DNA from: Chalciporus piperatus
Lineage: Eukaryota > Basidiomycota > Agaricomycetes > Boletales > Boletaceae
Assembly (NCBI GenBank): GCA_038093975.1
Contig: JBBPTG010000097.1
Span: forward strand, 34,397 to 98,396
Direction: 5' to 3'
Length of the DNA: 64,000 bases
Shown one piece after another: positions 46,455 through 58,754 of this stretch. Position 1 is the stretch's first letter. Every line of letters starts with the position of its first letter. Below the pieces are notes generated by a model, which saw only the letters and a list, made by a program, of their open reading frames with translations, was not told the DNA's origin and did no database searches. Made by a program: the position numbers and the translations under genes.

Positions 46455-47069
46455 TTAATTCTCAAAAGTGAGGATGGTAGTGGATGCGTCAAGCTGATTC
46501 AGGCGATCGTATGTACTACCACTGCTTAAATCGAATGCGACTTGAGCAAACGACGGGCTGCGTCTGAAAAACGCAATCGTAGATGATGAAGACGGATATT
46601 GACTCACCCCGTGCACCTTCCATCCCGCTTCAGGCACTCTTGAGACGTATCTTGCATTCCAGGCCAAGCTAAATTTCGAATTCATAAACACGCCAGCTGC
46701 TCCAGAACTTCCGAGAATCATGAAGTGTGAGTCGAACATCGTCATGCATGATAATATAGGTGGCGATGACTCGGAGTTGCTGTGAGGGCTGACCGTGCCC
46801 GAGACAGTGTCGCACTCGCAGTTGATCAGGTCTGGACTCGTGACTGGCGGGAGAGAGCGGCTATATTTCAGCACGAGAACAGGAGACAACCTGTGATTTG
46901 AAAGCAAGTTTGCAACGCTGTGACCGATACTGGATCTGTCTGTGAATCTTCCTCCACGAAGGAGAGCGTTATTTCTCTGAGATCGCAGGTGATGGGTTCG
47001 AAGGGAGAGCCTACCGCAGGGGGGAGATATCGTTGTTAGGAGCGGAGTGACGCTGATGCGCATCTTCAT
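46455..47069 (-). CDS. Unknown ORF, 204 codons, weak
   Basis: Continuous frame on the minus strand with plausible globular composition in its second half (SHFMILGSSGAAGVFM, AWNARYVSRVPEAGW). A possible intron (GTGAGT...TTTCAG, 46564-46607) would change the frame, so the structure is unsettled. Might be the last exon of a gene that continues to 47845. Confidence 0.3.
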   Translation of the reverse strand: MKMRISVTPLLTTISPPCGRLSLRTHHLRSQRNNALLRGGRFTDRSSIGHSVANLLSNHRLSPVLVLKYSRSLPPVTSPDLINCECDTVSGTVSPHSNSESSPPILSCMTMFDSHFMILGSSGAAGVFMNSKFSLAWNARYVSRVPEAGWKVHGVSQYPSSSSTIAFFRRSPSFAQVAFDLSSGSTYDRLNQLDASTTILTFEN

Positions 47070-47321
47070 TTGCGGCGGTCGTCACAATTTGCTCACCGTT
47101 CGTCGTTCGTCGCCTGTACCGCCGTTCCGGCGCTCCCCTTAACTCTGACTTCTCTGGTCTCGACCTCGGAAGGTCGTTCGTTTCCGAGTCCTCGACATAA
47201 ACAACCGTGGAGTTGATTCAACGACACCGTTGAGGAAATAAAATCTTCCAGTTATCGGGACCTCCCTAGAAACGAAGACTTTGAGGAGATCGATGGCAAT
47301 TGGGGGGGGAAAGGGAAGAAA

Positions 47322-47845
47322 TCAAACGTGAACGTGCCCATGTAGCCGGAAGGAGATTGCGGTTAGTTGCGTTCTGACATTGTCCCACGTGGTTCGGGGC
47401 GCTTCTGTAGTGCACGGTGGGGTTGGCGAAAAGGTGAGACCTGTATTGAATTGGTACATGAAACATTGCGCGAAAACCATGAATCTAAAGTTGGGTTCAG
47501 CGGTCGGAAACTGAGGCAATTCCAAGACAGCGAGGCTTGAAACGTTGACAGTGCTTAGCTCAGTGAGCAGTGTAAGTATCACTGTCGCGACTTGAGCAAA
47601 CCACCGCTAGCAAGGCTGTTCCATAAACAGAAGATCTCTATTTCATCCGGCACTGTAAGACAATGTATGCTGTTGACGAACCGTATATGAGAGGGCGGGC
47701 CATTTTCTACTCTCCCGGGCATGGAAGCATTGAAGTTGTGGCATCTACCCGTCCAACCAAGCAGTGCTCTTGTAGCTCGCGACAATGTTGAATTCATGGG
47801 TGTGGTTGATAACAGGTCCTTCTCGATCGTGTCAACCCGAGTCAC
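47322..47845 (-). CDS. Unknown coding-like region, weak
   Basis: Two open frames on the minus strand meet at 47579-47582 in different frames (IRFVNSIHCLTVPDEIEIF; then LELPQFPTAEP, FAQCFMYQF). They resemble exons of one protein but no clean splice was found between them. They lie just outside the F-box D duplication boundary. No function suggested. Confidence 0.25.
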
Positions 47846-47952
47846 CGAGTCTAAGAGTGCTCCGCTCTTGAAGGGACCTCTTCAGGACTTGGTTGGCGAC
47901 TGACCACGATCGTGCCGTCTCGGTGTCAGACGCAACGCCGAGCACGACTCAC

Positions 47953-48162
47953 TCGAATCCTTTCATCCTTTGTCGCCGTCACGATCATTCATACTTACTC
48001 GAGAGCCATAAATCGTGGTAGGTTCCCTTCCTCGTCGAGTACTCGTCTCCTCTCAGAGGGTTCTCTTCATCGTTCGCGCCATTGCAATCCCCATTCCACA
48101 CACCAATACCGCCATCTTACAAGCGCGTTCCACATCAATTCCTCTCAGGAGGACCTCATGCG
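47953..48162 (+). pseudogene. Chimeric fragment beside F-box D: 210-aa gene 5' end joined to a PLC piece
   Basis: Bases 47953-48132 match the promoter and start of the 210-aa gene (18440-18695) with deletions. Bases 48133-48162 are an exact 30-bp match to PLC exon 2 (20796-20825). The sequence then continues as the 3' flank of F-box D. The same order occurs at 26223-26510. Confidence 0.85.
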
Positions 48163-48203
48163 ACAGGAGAAAACTCGGGCCTACAGATACGCACGGCCAA
48201 TAA

Positions 48204-50737
48204 CTAAACGAGCCTGCTTCTTCCTCCTCTGTTGCCATTAGTCCATATGATCGGTTTGAAATCGGTCGCACCATCCCAAGAAGCAATGTAATGCACGTTC
48301 TCTCGCAACGCGCTCGTCTCCTCCTTGACACTATGGCTGCACACATAATACGAGTTGAGCTCAACCCTGGTACGATGATGGAGAAAAAAAGCGCGAAAAT
48401 ACTCACACTGTGTCGAGATGGACCGACAACCAACCTAAAGATGACGGAGCATGGGTTGTAAGATTGTATTTCGGGGCGTCAGCACGGTGCTGACACAACG
48501 CGCAATAACCTTGATAAGGTTGATCGCAAGCTTTCTCCTCGGCCTCAACCACGGGGACGAGATTCTTGTCAAGAAGCGTCCATAAATTGCTTCCCCCAGA
48601 CGAGTGATAGGTGTAGTTGGCGTGAAAGATCTGTTTCACGCAATAACCAACAATTAAGTTCTCGCCGTATAAAGGTGTCTGCGATCTCAAAAGGCTTACC
48701 GCTGATTTCCACTTGAAAATCCGTTGATAGCGACATGCGTTGCAGATTAAACGGGCATTCAGGCGGTCCATGTCTTCCACCGTGGCAGTTCGCGGGTCCA
48801 AACCACATGCGCGAACTACATCTTGAGCACCAGTGAACAGCGTTATAAAGTTCGACCCTTCCGGAAACAGTATCTGTGGTTGATTGTACAGCACTGGACA
48901 GAAATCGTGAAGACTGTGAGAGAAGACAGACAGCTCCATAAGAACATGGGGATGAGTGAATACATGGCATCGATCGTTGGAGGGAAGTTTCGCCACGAAG
49001 ACTGCACAAGCTAGTTTGAAGGGGTCCTTTGGAGACGTATCTTCCCCCCTCGGGCGCGTTTGAGTAGGCTTCTTCCGCGAAGAAGGTGCCGAGTCCGACT
49101 CCGCATCGAAGTTGACCAAGGATGCAAGTCGTGCATCGATGTCTTTCCTCCATTGCCTCGCTAGGGCAGGCAACTGATCAAATGCTGGCTGGAATGTCGT
49201 CTCGTCCACTGTTTCATCTTCAGGAAGATTGAGGACCGCGTCAAATGGCGCAAAGTGGGCCAGGTCTGAGATAGCAGGGAGCACATCTACAGCTCCACCT
49301 TCTGGTGCTGGATGCTGGATGTAACGATTGTAAAGGGTGAGCAGCAGGCTGCGCCGTGGATAGCGTACCGCCTCTCTTATCCTGTCCTCTCTGAATTTCT
49401 TCAACTTCGACTGCAGTTTTGAACGTACTTCTGCCCAGTCTGCCAGTAAACATCTCAGACCATGTCCGCGCGAGCGTGATAGAAAAAGATACCTTTCTCA
49501 GTGAGGCACTTCGAGGAGCGAAAAAGGTCAGAACGTGAGTCCATAATGCGTTGTTGGCCCCAGTATTTGATCTCACGTCCATATCCAGCAGATTCCAGTC
49601 GAGCAAAGATGCTGCGGAAATCGTCATATAGGTAAACCTGCATGAAATTCGAAGCTCCTACCTATCATTTCTTGCCGTTCTTGCTCGGGCCAACTCCTGA
49701 TTCCGAGCGGCAACCACTTGGTCGTGCCACTGCCCGCATTGTTTGGCATGCTGGGATGGTAAGATACAAAAGCCCTGAGAGGATAACCTGAATTTACCTC
49801 TTCAATCTGAGCCACTATTTCACGTCGTTGCGCTACATATTCATCCTTTTCGGCAGGAAGAATTTGGGCAAATTCCTTGCGAAATGCGTCATACTGCTGT
49901 GAATCTACATAGCCCTCCTTTCGTTCTAGAAAGCATTTTGAGGGCAGAAGCAATCAACATTGGAAGGGTACACACTTTTCGGTGATGGCAAATGCTCTGA
50001 AGGTAACATGTGTCGAAAGAGGAGACCATCGTGATGATGCAATTCAACCAACCTAAAGTATTGTGAACGAAATTGTGGCTGAATCAGCAAGGGAGGTAGC
50101 TGATAAGCGTACTGTTCGTCCCGACATTCCGAGCAATACCGCCGTCTCATCCTCCAGTATATCGTTTCCGCAACCCTGCCGCAACTCTTTGGAGGGTGCG
50201 TCAACAACTAAATAGAAAAAAAAATGATACAGAACCTTACGTGACAATGTGGATCAAATGCGAGGTTGGCATACTCTGGCTCGCTCAAGTCGGGAGGACG
50301 GTCAGGAAATCCGGGCACTCGTTTCCGAGCGCCTATCCAGATAAACGCGTGCGACTTTGACATGAGGAATTGGCGAAACTGTCTCGTTAAACGAGCCAAG
50401 GTGAGAAGGTCCAGGGGGTGCAAGTAGCTCAGGATCTGTTGGTCCTTCGTCAGTATATCATCGACTCAAAAGCAGGGATGAGGCTTCGAACTTGTGACAG
50501 CACGTCAAGGTTCGTCTCTGGGAGCATCGATAGTTTGCCACGCTTGGTCGTTCGTCTTGAGGTTCCTTTCTGCGGACCACTCTTAGTACGAGGCTTAGCC
50601 TCAGGCTGTTGTGCAGGGGCATCGCGTTCTGTGGCGCCAGTGAGTTCCTGAGTGGGTATGGCATCAATGAGGCTATTGGAAGACTTTTCACGTCAGAGTT
50701 GTACCTTCTTCTTCGCGGCAGAGCGCGTTTGAACCAT
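48204..50737 (-). CDS. F-box protein with Cys/His zinc-ligand motifs, copy D (655 aa)
   Basis: Eleven exons on the minus strand: 50705-50737, 50492-50647, 50241-50435, 50113-50186, 49976-50052, 49798-49925, 49662-49750, 49493-49611, 48700-49439, 48407-48630, 48204-48336. Length and exon sizes are identical to copy B, about 20 kb away, and sequence identity is high, so B and D are the closest pair. F-box LPETNLDVLSQ, DPHCHSCG, RRRYCSECRDE and CALCQHR are all present, i.e. the metal ligands altered in B are intact here. Donor of intron 2 follows CAA rather than CAG. Probably functional SCF adaptor; target unknown. Confidence 0.78.
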
Positions 50738-50898
50738 CGTGGATGGAGGCAGAGCCAAACCTCCTGAGTTCGGAGGTGATGGCAGGTTGGCGCCGTGGGA
50801 ACAGCCCTGTGTAGCCATTCAAGTTCACCAGGCTGTATCTTCGACTTTCCTCCAGTGACAAGCTACCCTGTTCACAACAAATTTATACGAGGTTGATC

Positions 50899-51156
50899 AT
50901 GGTCATTCGAGGTCAATGGCAGTTCTCTGAGGTCGAGGGTTCCGATGATTCGAGCGAGGTAAGACCTTCGACTTACGCTTTCGATTTGTATGATCATACT
51001 GTCCTTTATCCCAAAGGTTTACTAGTCATGGATGTGTGCCCATCGTGCTTTAGCTCAATGACAAAAGATCGTAAGATGCCTCTGGATGCTATTGCGAATT
51101 TTCAGTATTATGCTTACGATGAGAAGGCGGAATATCTCACAACTCACTACGTCTAG
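50899..51156 (+). pseudogene. DUF6570-like fragment
   Basis: An 85-codon frame with VMDVCPSCFSSM, KDRKMPLDAIANFQYY near the middle. The CxxC...K.P..A.AN pattern resembles the DUF6570 region found in mushroom proteins, often beside Helitron-type helicases. No helicase or Rep motif is nearby. Likely a relic; family call is tentative. Confidence 0.35.
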
Positions 51157-51333
51157 AACACACGGGCTTGAAGGTCTGATGCTGCTCGTTTCCGACTCAA
51201 AAGTCGACTTCAGGTGTAATTGCATGCTCATAGAATGATAAGCATCGTCAGGACGCCTCGTATCGTTCCAGACGGATCACTCCCGGGTCTCTAATCCCTG
51301 TCGACATCAGTAAACGTTTCACTCGAGTTCACC

Positions 51334-52110
51334 GTCGCGACATGGCTGGAACATATCTCGTCCGCCGAAGTCATGTCCCCCGATCCGAAATACGACTGTA
51401 CTCAGTCGATCGACTGGGCGGGATGTGTCCTCGTCACCCTTTGAACTCTTGTGTATGGCTAACGCTCCGAGAGGAAACGCGTCGTATGACAGAGGCACTT
51501 TTTTGGAAGAAGCACTGCGTCCCTACGACTAGTGGTCTGCGCCCGCCAGACTCTGGGCTCGTATCTACCTGTCGCAAACGTGAAGCTATTCCGTGATCTC
51601 GAACTACCGATCGTCCAGTTCACGCCAGAGATCGAAATCAGAGTAGAGATGGAAACATTTCTTGCTTCGAAGGCATGCACCCGAGCTTCTATTAGACCGG
51701 TATGTTGAACGCACATTTCTTCGCTCGGTCGTATAATACTGACTGTACTCAGATTGGTGGACATTGGGGATTGGAGTATCGTGGATCTAATAACTTATCT
51801 CGTACAAGTTCAAAACACCATATCCTCGAGCGAATTCTCCAAGTTGAAATCATCCTCGGCATTCCGAGTCACGAAAGAAGAAATGTCGAAGGAGGCAAGC
51901 AACAGGTCTCGTCGTTGTGCCAACGAGCTCTACCCGCCAGTGGATATCTTCTGCCAACTTCATTTACCCGTGATCGACTGGGCTAAGAAGTCAAAATTGG
52001 TTTAACGACTCGGATGAAGGTGAGAATCTTAGATTTGTTAAGGTAGCACAAGACTTACAATTGGGTGTCTAGCCCGGAGCCGAGCTGTTGTATCGCCTCG
52101 GATTACGTCC
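51334..52110 (+). pseudogene. NO VEIN-like (DUF3684) gene relic
   Basis: Pieces in different frames follow the order of the C-terminal half of fungal NO VEIN/DUF3684 proteins: ATWLEHISSAEVMSPDP, then YLPVANVKLFRDLELPIV, GDWSIVDLITYLVQVQNT, NELYPPVDIFCQLHLPVIDW, and AELLYRLGLRPS. Introns with good consensus sit between some pieces, but the frame fails near 52010. The relic stops at base 52112, where the Plavaka element begins. Function of the parent family is unclear. Confidence 0.55.
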
Positions 52111-52112
52111 AT

Positions 52113-52145
52113 CAGTAAATTAACACTTTACTTTTTCGAGCTTTT
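52113..52145 (+). repeat. Left terminal inverted repeat of the Plavaka element
   Basis: Matches the right end in reverse with four mismatches in 33 bp. It is followed by clustered GAGCTTTT, AAAAGCTC and CTTTTCGAG subterminal words up to about 52380. Confidence 0.85.
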
Positions 52146-52552
52146 TTGAGCTTCTCGACACACAATATATTTAAAGGCGACTCCCAGTCGAAAAGCTCAA
52201 AGTCACTTTTTTGAGCAGATCCCTCTGCTATTCGGGCGCTTTTACGGTGCTTTTCGAGACTCTAGAATGAGCTCGCAGTCGTGAAAAGCAGTGAATATTC
52301 ATTAAAAAAGTATCTGGTATACCCTCGAAAAGTAGTACCCAGTCTGGAACAGAAATGACGAAAAGCTAAAAAGCAAGTCGGATGGAACGAAACAAACGAG
52401 AACAATACGAAAATAGCAATAGCGGGTATCACCAATCAGGGGGAATGGGAATGAGGTGATTGGTAGGACAGATGGGAAGGAAAGGGCAACACCATTGGTA
52501 TCGAAACCACGGCGCGGGAGTGAGGGATGCATGAACGACACAGGCGAACAGA

Positions 52553-55098
52553 TCAGTATGAGACTCGGGGACGATGGGGAGCATCTATAGAAGCGGTACA
52601 GTTGAATGTATCCGCATCGAGTGGAGCAAGCATGCCGAGGTGAGTTCTATATAAAATTATCAGTGGGGATGTCACCTCGAAAATACACAGTGAATGGGGA
52701 GGCGTACACATCATAGCTCGAGGGTCGAGTGCCTGCTGGCCGATGGAGGTGGGCTCGGGGGACATGTCGACATCGGCGGGAGTAGTGGCAATTAGAATGA
52801 GAGCACTGGCGATGATGTTGCTGAGTACGTCGTCGCTCCGCTTTGCGATGGCTTGGTAGTAGGAGGTGGTCTGGCTCCCCCAGTTCTGATGGGAGAACGC
52901 ACCGAGTTTGTTGCTCTCCTTTCCGGTCGCCTTATTGAGCTTTCGGGGAAGTTTCCCTTTCGAATGTTTTCCCGGCATATTCGCTTGTTGGGCACCTGCT
53001 CCTACGCCTGGATCAGCCTCCGAGTCCTGCATGCCTGCACTCATAACATCTTCTGCTTGGACTGAATTGGCACTCGCAAGCTCTTCTAGTAGCTGCCCGT
53101 CAGCCGCACACTTGAGAGCGCGTTCTAGCTGTAAACGTACTGTTAGTTAAGTTGACAAGTGAGAAAATTTTAATTACCGCAGCGGTGCTTAGTGCAAGTG
53201 CACCCCTCACATTATGATCGCACCTCGCACGAAGATCGAGGCTAGGGATGTCCACCCAACCGCAGGTCTGCTGCACGTGGGTTGTTCCAAGGATGGTGAG
53301 CAGAAGCGAAGACTGAAAGGCTTTAGCCGAGTCGCTGCTGTCGAAATCTTCATATGCGAATGCACGATCGTTCAACAGGAGGGTGGCGAATTCCTGCGGA
53401 GTCAGATCCTCGAGTGTGTTCTCGTTGAGGAGGTTATTGACGAGATCGCAAGCAGTGCTGCCAATGTTGCTCCGCCAACGAGTGAGGCGTTGCACGGCCT
53501 GTCAGTAGTAGATAGGTACATTATTGGATTTACGAAGCTGACAGATGTGAGAACGCACCAGAGCGTAAATGGGTGATCCATACTTGATGTCGTCCAGCTT
53601 GTCAAACGTGGGATAAACAACTTGAATGATCGCGACGAGGACACGGCTAAGTCCGTCCTCGGTGATGGACCATACATTTTCCTGGTCTCCATACCACATG
53701 AGGAGTGATGGGAGAACGACCTTGGTGAACTTTTCTTGGGTATCTACCCGCATGACTTCAGGAAGGTCAATTTTTCGGGATTTACGAGACTTCGTGGTAG
53801 CAGCGTGTGTGACTGCATCAGACGGCGCAGCCCCTGTGACTGATTGGCTCGAGTCCACTGGTTCGGCCTTGATCTTCTTAAATGGAGGAGCTTTGGTGCC
53901 AGTGCGTACCGGCTCGATGACACCCACCGAGGTCTTGTGACAGAAGGTAGTTTTTTATTGGTTTCAGTTATATAAATAAAAAGGTGTTCTTACCTTCGAT
54001 GTGAGACGTGGACCGGGCCGCTGGGGTTGCAAGTCCATCGCCGTATCAGGCTCAGACTCGTGTTCTGCCATTTCTGTCGTGATCTCAGCCTGAGGCTCTA
54101 GTACCTCCATCTCAGGCTCAGAGTCTGCCTCCACTTCTGTTTCTTCTCCCTCACTCTGTACATCATGCTTTCGTTTTGATACTGGGCGCTTATGAGTTCC
54201 TTGACTGCCGGCAATGAGCTCTGTAATGTCTTCAACCTCTTGGACTTGCGCAACGTGAGACTGAAACTATAGGTAAGTAGGAATAGCATCCATTACGAGG
54301 GTAAGACCTAATTATGACTTACTTTATCGGATGCGGCCACCCTTGGGCCCTCTGAATGTTTTAACGCATAGTGGCGCTCATCACTATCGTCATCTCCGTC
54401 TACCAGCATGACCGTGGCCTCAACAGGCGCGGGACCATTGTTCTTGCTCCGAGTCGCAGTCGGTGTTTGCTGACTGTGCAGTAATGGAGTGTGAAAATGT
54501 GAAGTGGTACTGCAACTCGCTGCACTACGTACGTGAAATTTTCTATTACGCTAGTGTTGGTACTAGTAGGTGTTGACGCAACACCATTTGCACTAGCTTC
54601 AGCCAACCGTTTGCGAGTCACTTCAGCAAGGATTTGACGAAGACACGGCTTCTCCCTGTTTGCTTCTTCAAGGTCTGCGAACAGCTGTGAGTTCCCAAGG
54701 TCCATCAACTTGAATGTGTAGCAGGACTTACGAGGGTAACGGGGACCCAGAATCACGGGCAACTTAAGCCCAGTTTCCTTCTTGACCACACGAGGCTTGG
54801 GGCGTACTACTTCGCGCTCCTTGCTGGCATCAACTTGCTCCAGCGCCATGTTGACTTGCACGGCACTGATTCGCTCGTAAGCTTTTTTCAAGGTTTTCTT
54901 CTTCGCTTCTTTCCCTTGCTTAACGAGTTCATCATCAGCGCGTTTCTGTTCTGATGTGCGCCTTGATGCTGGTTTGTCAGGCAGCCCAGGTCGAGTTGTT
55001 GCATTCGTCGCACGAGTGCGACGACTCGGAGGTGATACGTCAGTGAGCTGAGCCTTCGCCGCTTTGCTGGTGGTTTTCGAACGAGAAGGAGCAACCAT
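52553..55098 (-). CDS. Plavaka accessory protein, unknown function
   Basis: Minus-strand gene running from ATG 55098 (MVAPSRSKTT) to the stop at 52553, with several introns that I did not all place exactly. The N-terminal third is very basic (SRRTRATNATTRPGL, KRADDELVKQGKEAKKK). A middle acidic segment (GEETEVEADSEPEMEV) and a globular region follow: VMRVDTQEKFTKVVLPSLLMWYG, YPTFDKL, DLVNNLLNENTLEDLTPQEF, YYQAIAKRSDDVLSNIIASAL. The basic start suggests DNA or nuclear association. It is divergently transcribed from the transposase and belongs to the element. A gene with these features commonly accompanies Plavaka copies. Confidence 0.6.
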
Positions 55099-55351
55099 CT
55101 TCAAAGACGATAAGACAGTGCAAGAGGACTCAGAAGAGAGGATGGTTCGTAGCGAAAAACGGACGACACAAGTCTTCACTGTCAGTCAATTTCGGCTTGT
55201 GCTTATATTGTACTGACACTGCTCAACAATAATTTATAGAGCCTCCGACTCACCCACTTCATCCCGTGCGTCCCTTTCCGACGGTTCGCTGTGGGCACTC
55301 AGGTTTCCTGTTGGTCCCCTCTTGGTAACCCGGCTCGTCCATCTCAGGCTC

Positions 55352-58300
55352 ATGCCTCCTCCCCCGCCATATGCCCAGCTTCAATACCCATGTCCAAATG
55401 CAGGTTGCAATCGTTGGTTCAAAAACCAGTCTGGTCTAACTCAGCATCTCCATGCCAAGCATCCCCGCCTGCCAAGTGCACCTATTGCTCGCTCTCCGAG
55501 TCCTCCCCCCCAGCAAGCCTCATTACCTGGATCTCCAGTCTTCCCGCCATCTCGCAGTCCAACACCACTCGAACATGGGGATTCTCGTTCCCCTTCGCCG
55601 CAACTTGACACAGAATTTCGGGGCGCCGGTAATGCAATTTTACGAAATTATCACCCGTCCCTGACTGGTGCGTCTATTTTTACTATCCGTTACAATCACT
55701 CACAATATTCATCTATAGGGAAACCATGCAACTCTGATGGGGACTTTCTGCCATTCGGAGCCCCCCCAGTACCTCCTGAGCCACGTCCTCACGATGATTG
55801 GTCTCCGTTTCACGACCAGCTCGAGTTTGAACTCGCGGATTTCTTATACACCCGAAATCAAATGCCGGCACAACAAATCAACACCCTCCTTGATATCTGG
55901 GGAGAATCACTCCGAAAGGCTGGTGGCCACCCCATGTATGCCGACCATAAAGATCTTTACAAGAGGATAGATGCCATAGCACTCGGAGATGTGAAATGGG
56001 AGTGCTTTTCGGTTAAGTATACACGCACACCAGAAGATGACGACAACGAAACGGCACCATGGATGGAAGACAGCTACGATGTATGGTACCGATGTCCCCG
56101 CCAGACGATACATAATATGCTCGCGAATCCCAATCTCGCAGCTAAAATGGACTACCGGCCCTATAGAGAATACGAAACGGAAACAAATGAACGGCGTTTT
56201 CAAGGTTTCATGTCGGGTGACTGGGCTTGGGATCAAGCTGTACGTTTTGCATTACAATCTCATTTCAGTTATTGATGGCGCACCAGGACATTGTTGCACA
56301 CGACCACCCAGAATGTCAGGGAGCAACATTTGTCCCCGTTATTTTGGGTAGCGACAAGACTACGGTGTCCGTGGCCACTGGCCAACATGATTATTACCCT
56401 CTCTATTTATCAATAGGAAACCTCCACAATAGTGCACGGAGAGCTCATCGGAATGGAGTCGCGCTGATCGGATTTCTTGCTACGCCCAAAAGTGAGTTCA
56501 GTCTAGTAGCTTACTATATTGACTCATTAATTATGATGGATTAGCTACACGTGAAGACGCGAAAACTGCGCGCTTTCGAAAGTTCCGCCGCCAACTCTTT
56601 CACGTTTCATTGGCCCGAATTCTGAGGGTCTTGCGACATTTCATGACACACTGGGAGGTCGTCTGTTGTGGCGATCTTCATTTCCGAAGAGTGGTGTATG
56701 GACTTGGTCCATACATCGCCGATTACGAGGAGCAGGCTTTGTTAGCTTGCATAGTTCGTAACTGGTGTGCAAGGTGCCTTGGACACCGCACTAATCTTGA
56801 TGAAGGCGGTTTGTGGCGATCTCGCGAACATACAGACCTGCTTATCGCAGAATTGAGTCTCGATGAGCTGTGGGACGAGTTCGGGATTGTCGGGGATCTC
56901 GTCGTAAGTCTATCTCCGTCTTATCTTGAAGTTTAAAGCAAGACTGATGATTTGCAGCCTTTCACTAATGATTTCCCGCGTGCCGACATATGGCGGCTTC
57001 TCTCGCCCGACATCCTACACCAATTAATTAAGGGCACATTCAAAGACCATCTCGTAGATTGGGTCGAGAAGTATCTGGTTACGACGTATGGTCAAAAACG
57101 GGCTGATGTCATCCTTGATGATATCGACCGTCGGTACGGTTGTTTGATTACAGGCATGAACACCATAGCTGACTCGGATCACCAGAATTGCAGCTGTCGC
57201 TTCGTTCGCAGGTCTACGCCGCTTTCCTCAAGGTCGGCACTTCAAACAATGGACAGGTGATGACTCAAAGGCGCTCATGAAGGTTTGTTTCGATACAAGT
57301 ACAATTTAATCTACTCGCTAATATTCACCGAAAGGTCTATCTTGCTGCTATCGAAGGGCATGTGCCGCGCGACATGCTACGAGCCTTCCGCGCCCTGATT
57401 GAGTTCTGTTATCTGGTCCGAAAAGATGTGATCACGAACCCCGATATCAAACTAATCGAAGACGCGCTCTCCCGCTTCCATCGTTATCGCGAAGTTTTCA
57501 AAACCGCAGGTGTCGCAAATACCTTCTCCCTTCCCCGCCAACATTCACTCACCCATTACATTGAAATGATCCGGCTCTTTGGAGCACCTAACGGACTATG
57601 CTCTTCCATCACGGAGTCGAAGCATGTCAAAGCAGTCAAGATGCCTTACAGGCGTTCAAGTCATCATCAAGCATTAGGCCAAATGCTCACCATCAACCAA
57701 CGACTAGACAAGCTTACCGCCGCCCGTATTGATTTCCAGACGTGCGGGATGCTCACAGTGCAGCGAGCTGGTGCATCCTCTTCAAGTTCGAACATTCTTC
57801 ACGTCATTGGTAAGTACAATGGTTTTTGCCCAACCGGTGCTGATAATGGCATATATAGTCCAAAGCAACCAGAAGCAACATGCATTGGACCAACAACTAG
57901 ATGCTGAACTGGCGAATGAAGAGTTTTTGCTGCCCGAGCAACAAGCAAGTCGGTTGGAGGATCCGGATGACTCCGAAACGCTCGATGGCCCCCGCGTCGA
58001 TGCGTTTGCGGTTCTTGCCAAAACTCGGCGTAAGTGTTCAATTCTTTCAAGTACATTCATAGACTTGACATTGCCCGCACAGAACGGAACCGGGCAAAGA
58101 CTGTCGAATCATTGGCAGTAGAGCTGGCCATCCCGCAACTCCCTCAGTTAGTGCGATCATTCCTGCACACGCAGATCCATTCCAACGACGATCTACCATG
58201 CGATTTGTGCCCCTTCTATTCGGGCAAAATATCCGTGTTCAACTCGGCCGCTTCGACGTTTTTCGCACCGAGCGACTTGTGTGGAACGGAAGGCATGCGT

Positions 58301-58735
58301 CGCGAATATATCCGCGCCTGTCCAAACTGGAGGAATGAAGGCCCCCGACGAGACTGCGTGTTTGTCATCACCGACGCAGCACTCGAGGGCTTCAGAGGCA
58401 TGGATGTTGCCCGGGTTTTTTGTTTTTTCTCGTTCATGTTCCAAGGCCGACTGTACCCTTGTGCGGTTGTGCGGTGGTTCGATCGTGTCGGCAATACTCC
58501 CAACGATGACACGGGTATGTGGATGGTCAAACCGAGCATCACTGCTGGGAGGCAGCCGAAGATCGCCATTATCCACGTTGATTCCATTTTTCGAGCAGCC
58601 CATTTGATTCCTGTATATGCAATGTCAGCACTGATCCCATCGCAAGGCATTCGCCCAAACAACTCATATGACCATTTCCGGCTCTTCTATGTCAACAAAT
58701 TTGCTGATCATCACTCGTTCGCTACTGCATTCTGA
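55352..58735 (+). CDS. Plavaka transposase, 990 aa, apparently intact
   Basis: Nine exons: 55352-55667, 55719-56239, 56287-56491, 56545-56903, 56958-57133, 57186-57282, 57335-57809, 57859-58029, 58083-58735; all phases close and there is no internal stop. The N-terminus carries a C2H2 finger (C-x4-C-x12-H-x4-H, residues ~14-38). The transposase core has the family landmarks [85 protein letters not shown] and [12 protein letters not shown]. Acidic residues suitable for a DDE/D site lie in GSDKTTVS and nearby, but I cannot assign all three. It would act in the nucleus on the terminal repeats of the element. Confidence 0.88.
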
Positions 58736-58754
58736 GCGTACGAACGGAATGTTC

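Noticed and set aside
47893..47960. Helitron 3' end (hairpin plus CTRR) at the border of the D block
   Set aside because: A hairpin-like stretch is present (CGTGCCGTCTCGG ... CCGAGCACG) but no CTRR terminus at the right distance and no TC start at the other border (~50770) were found.
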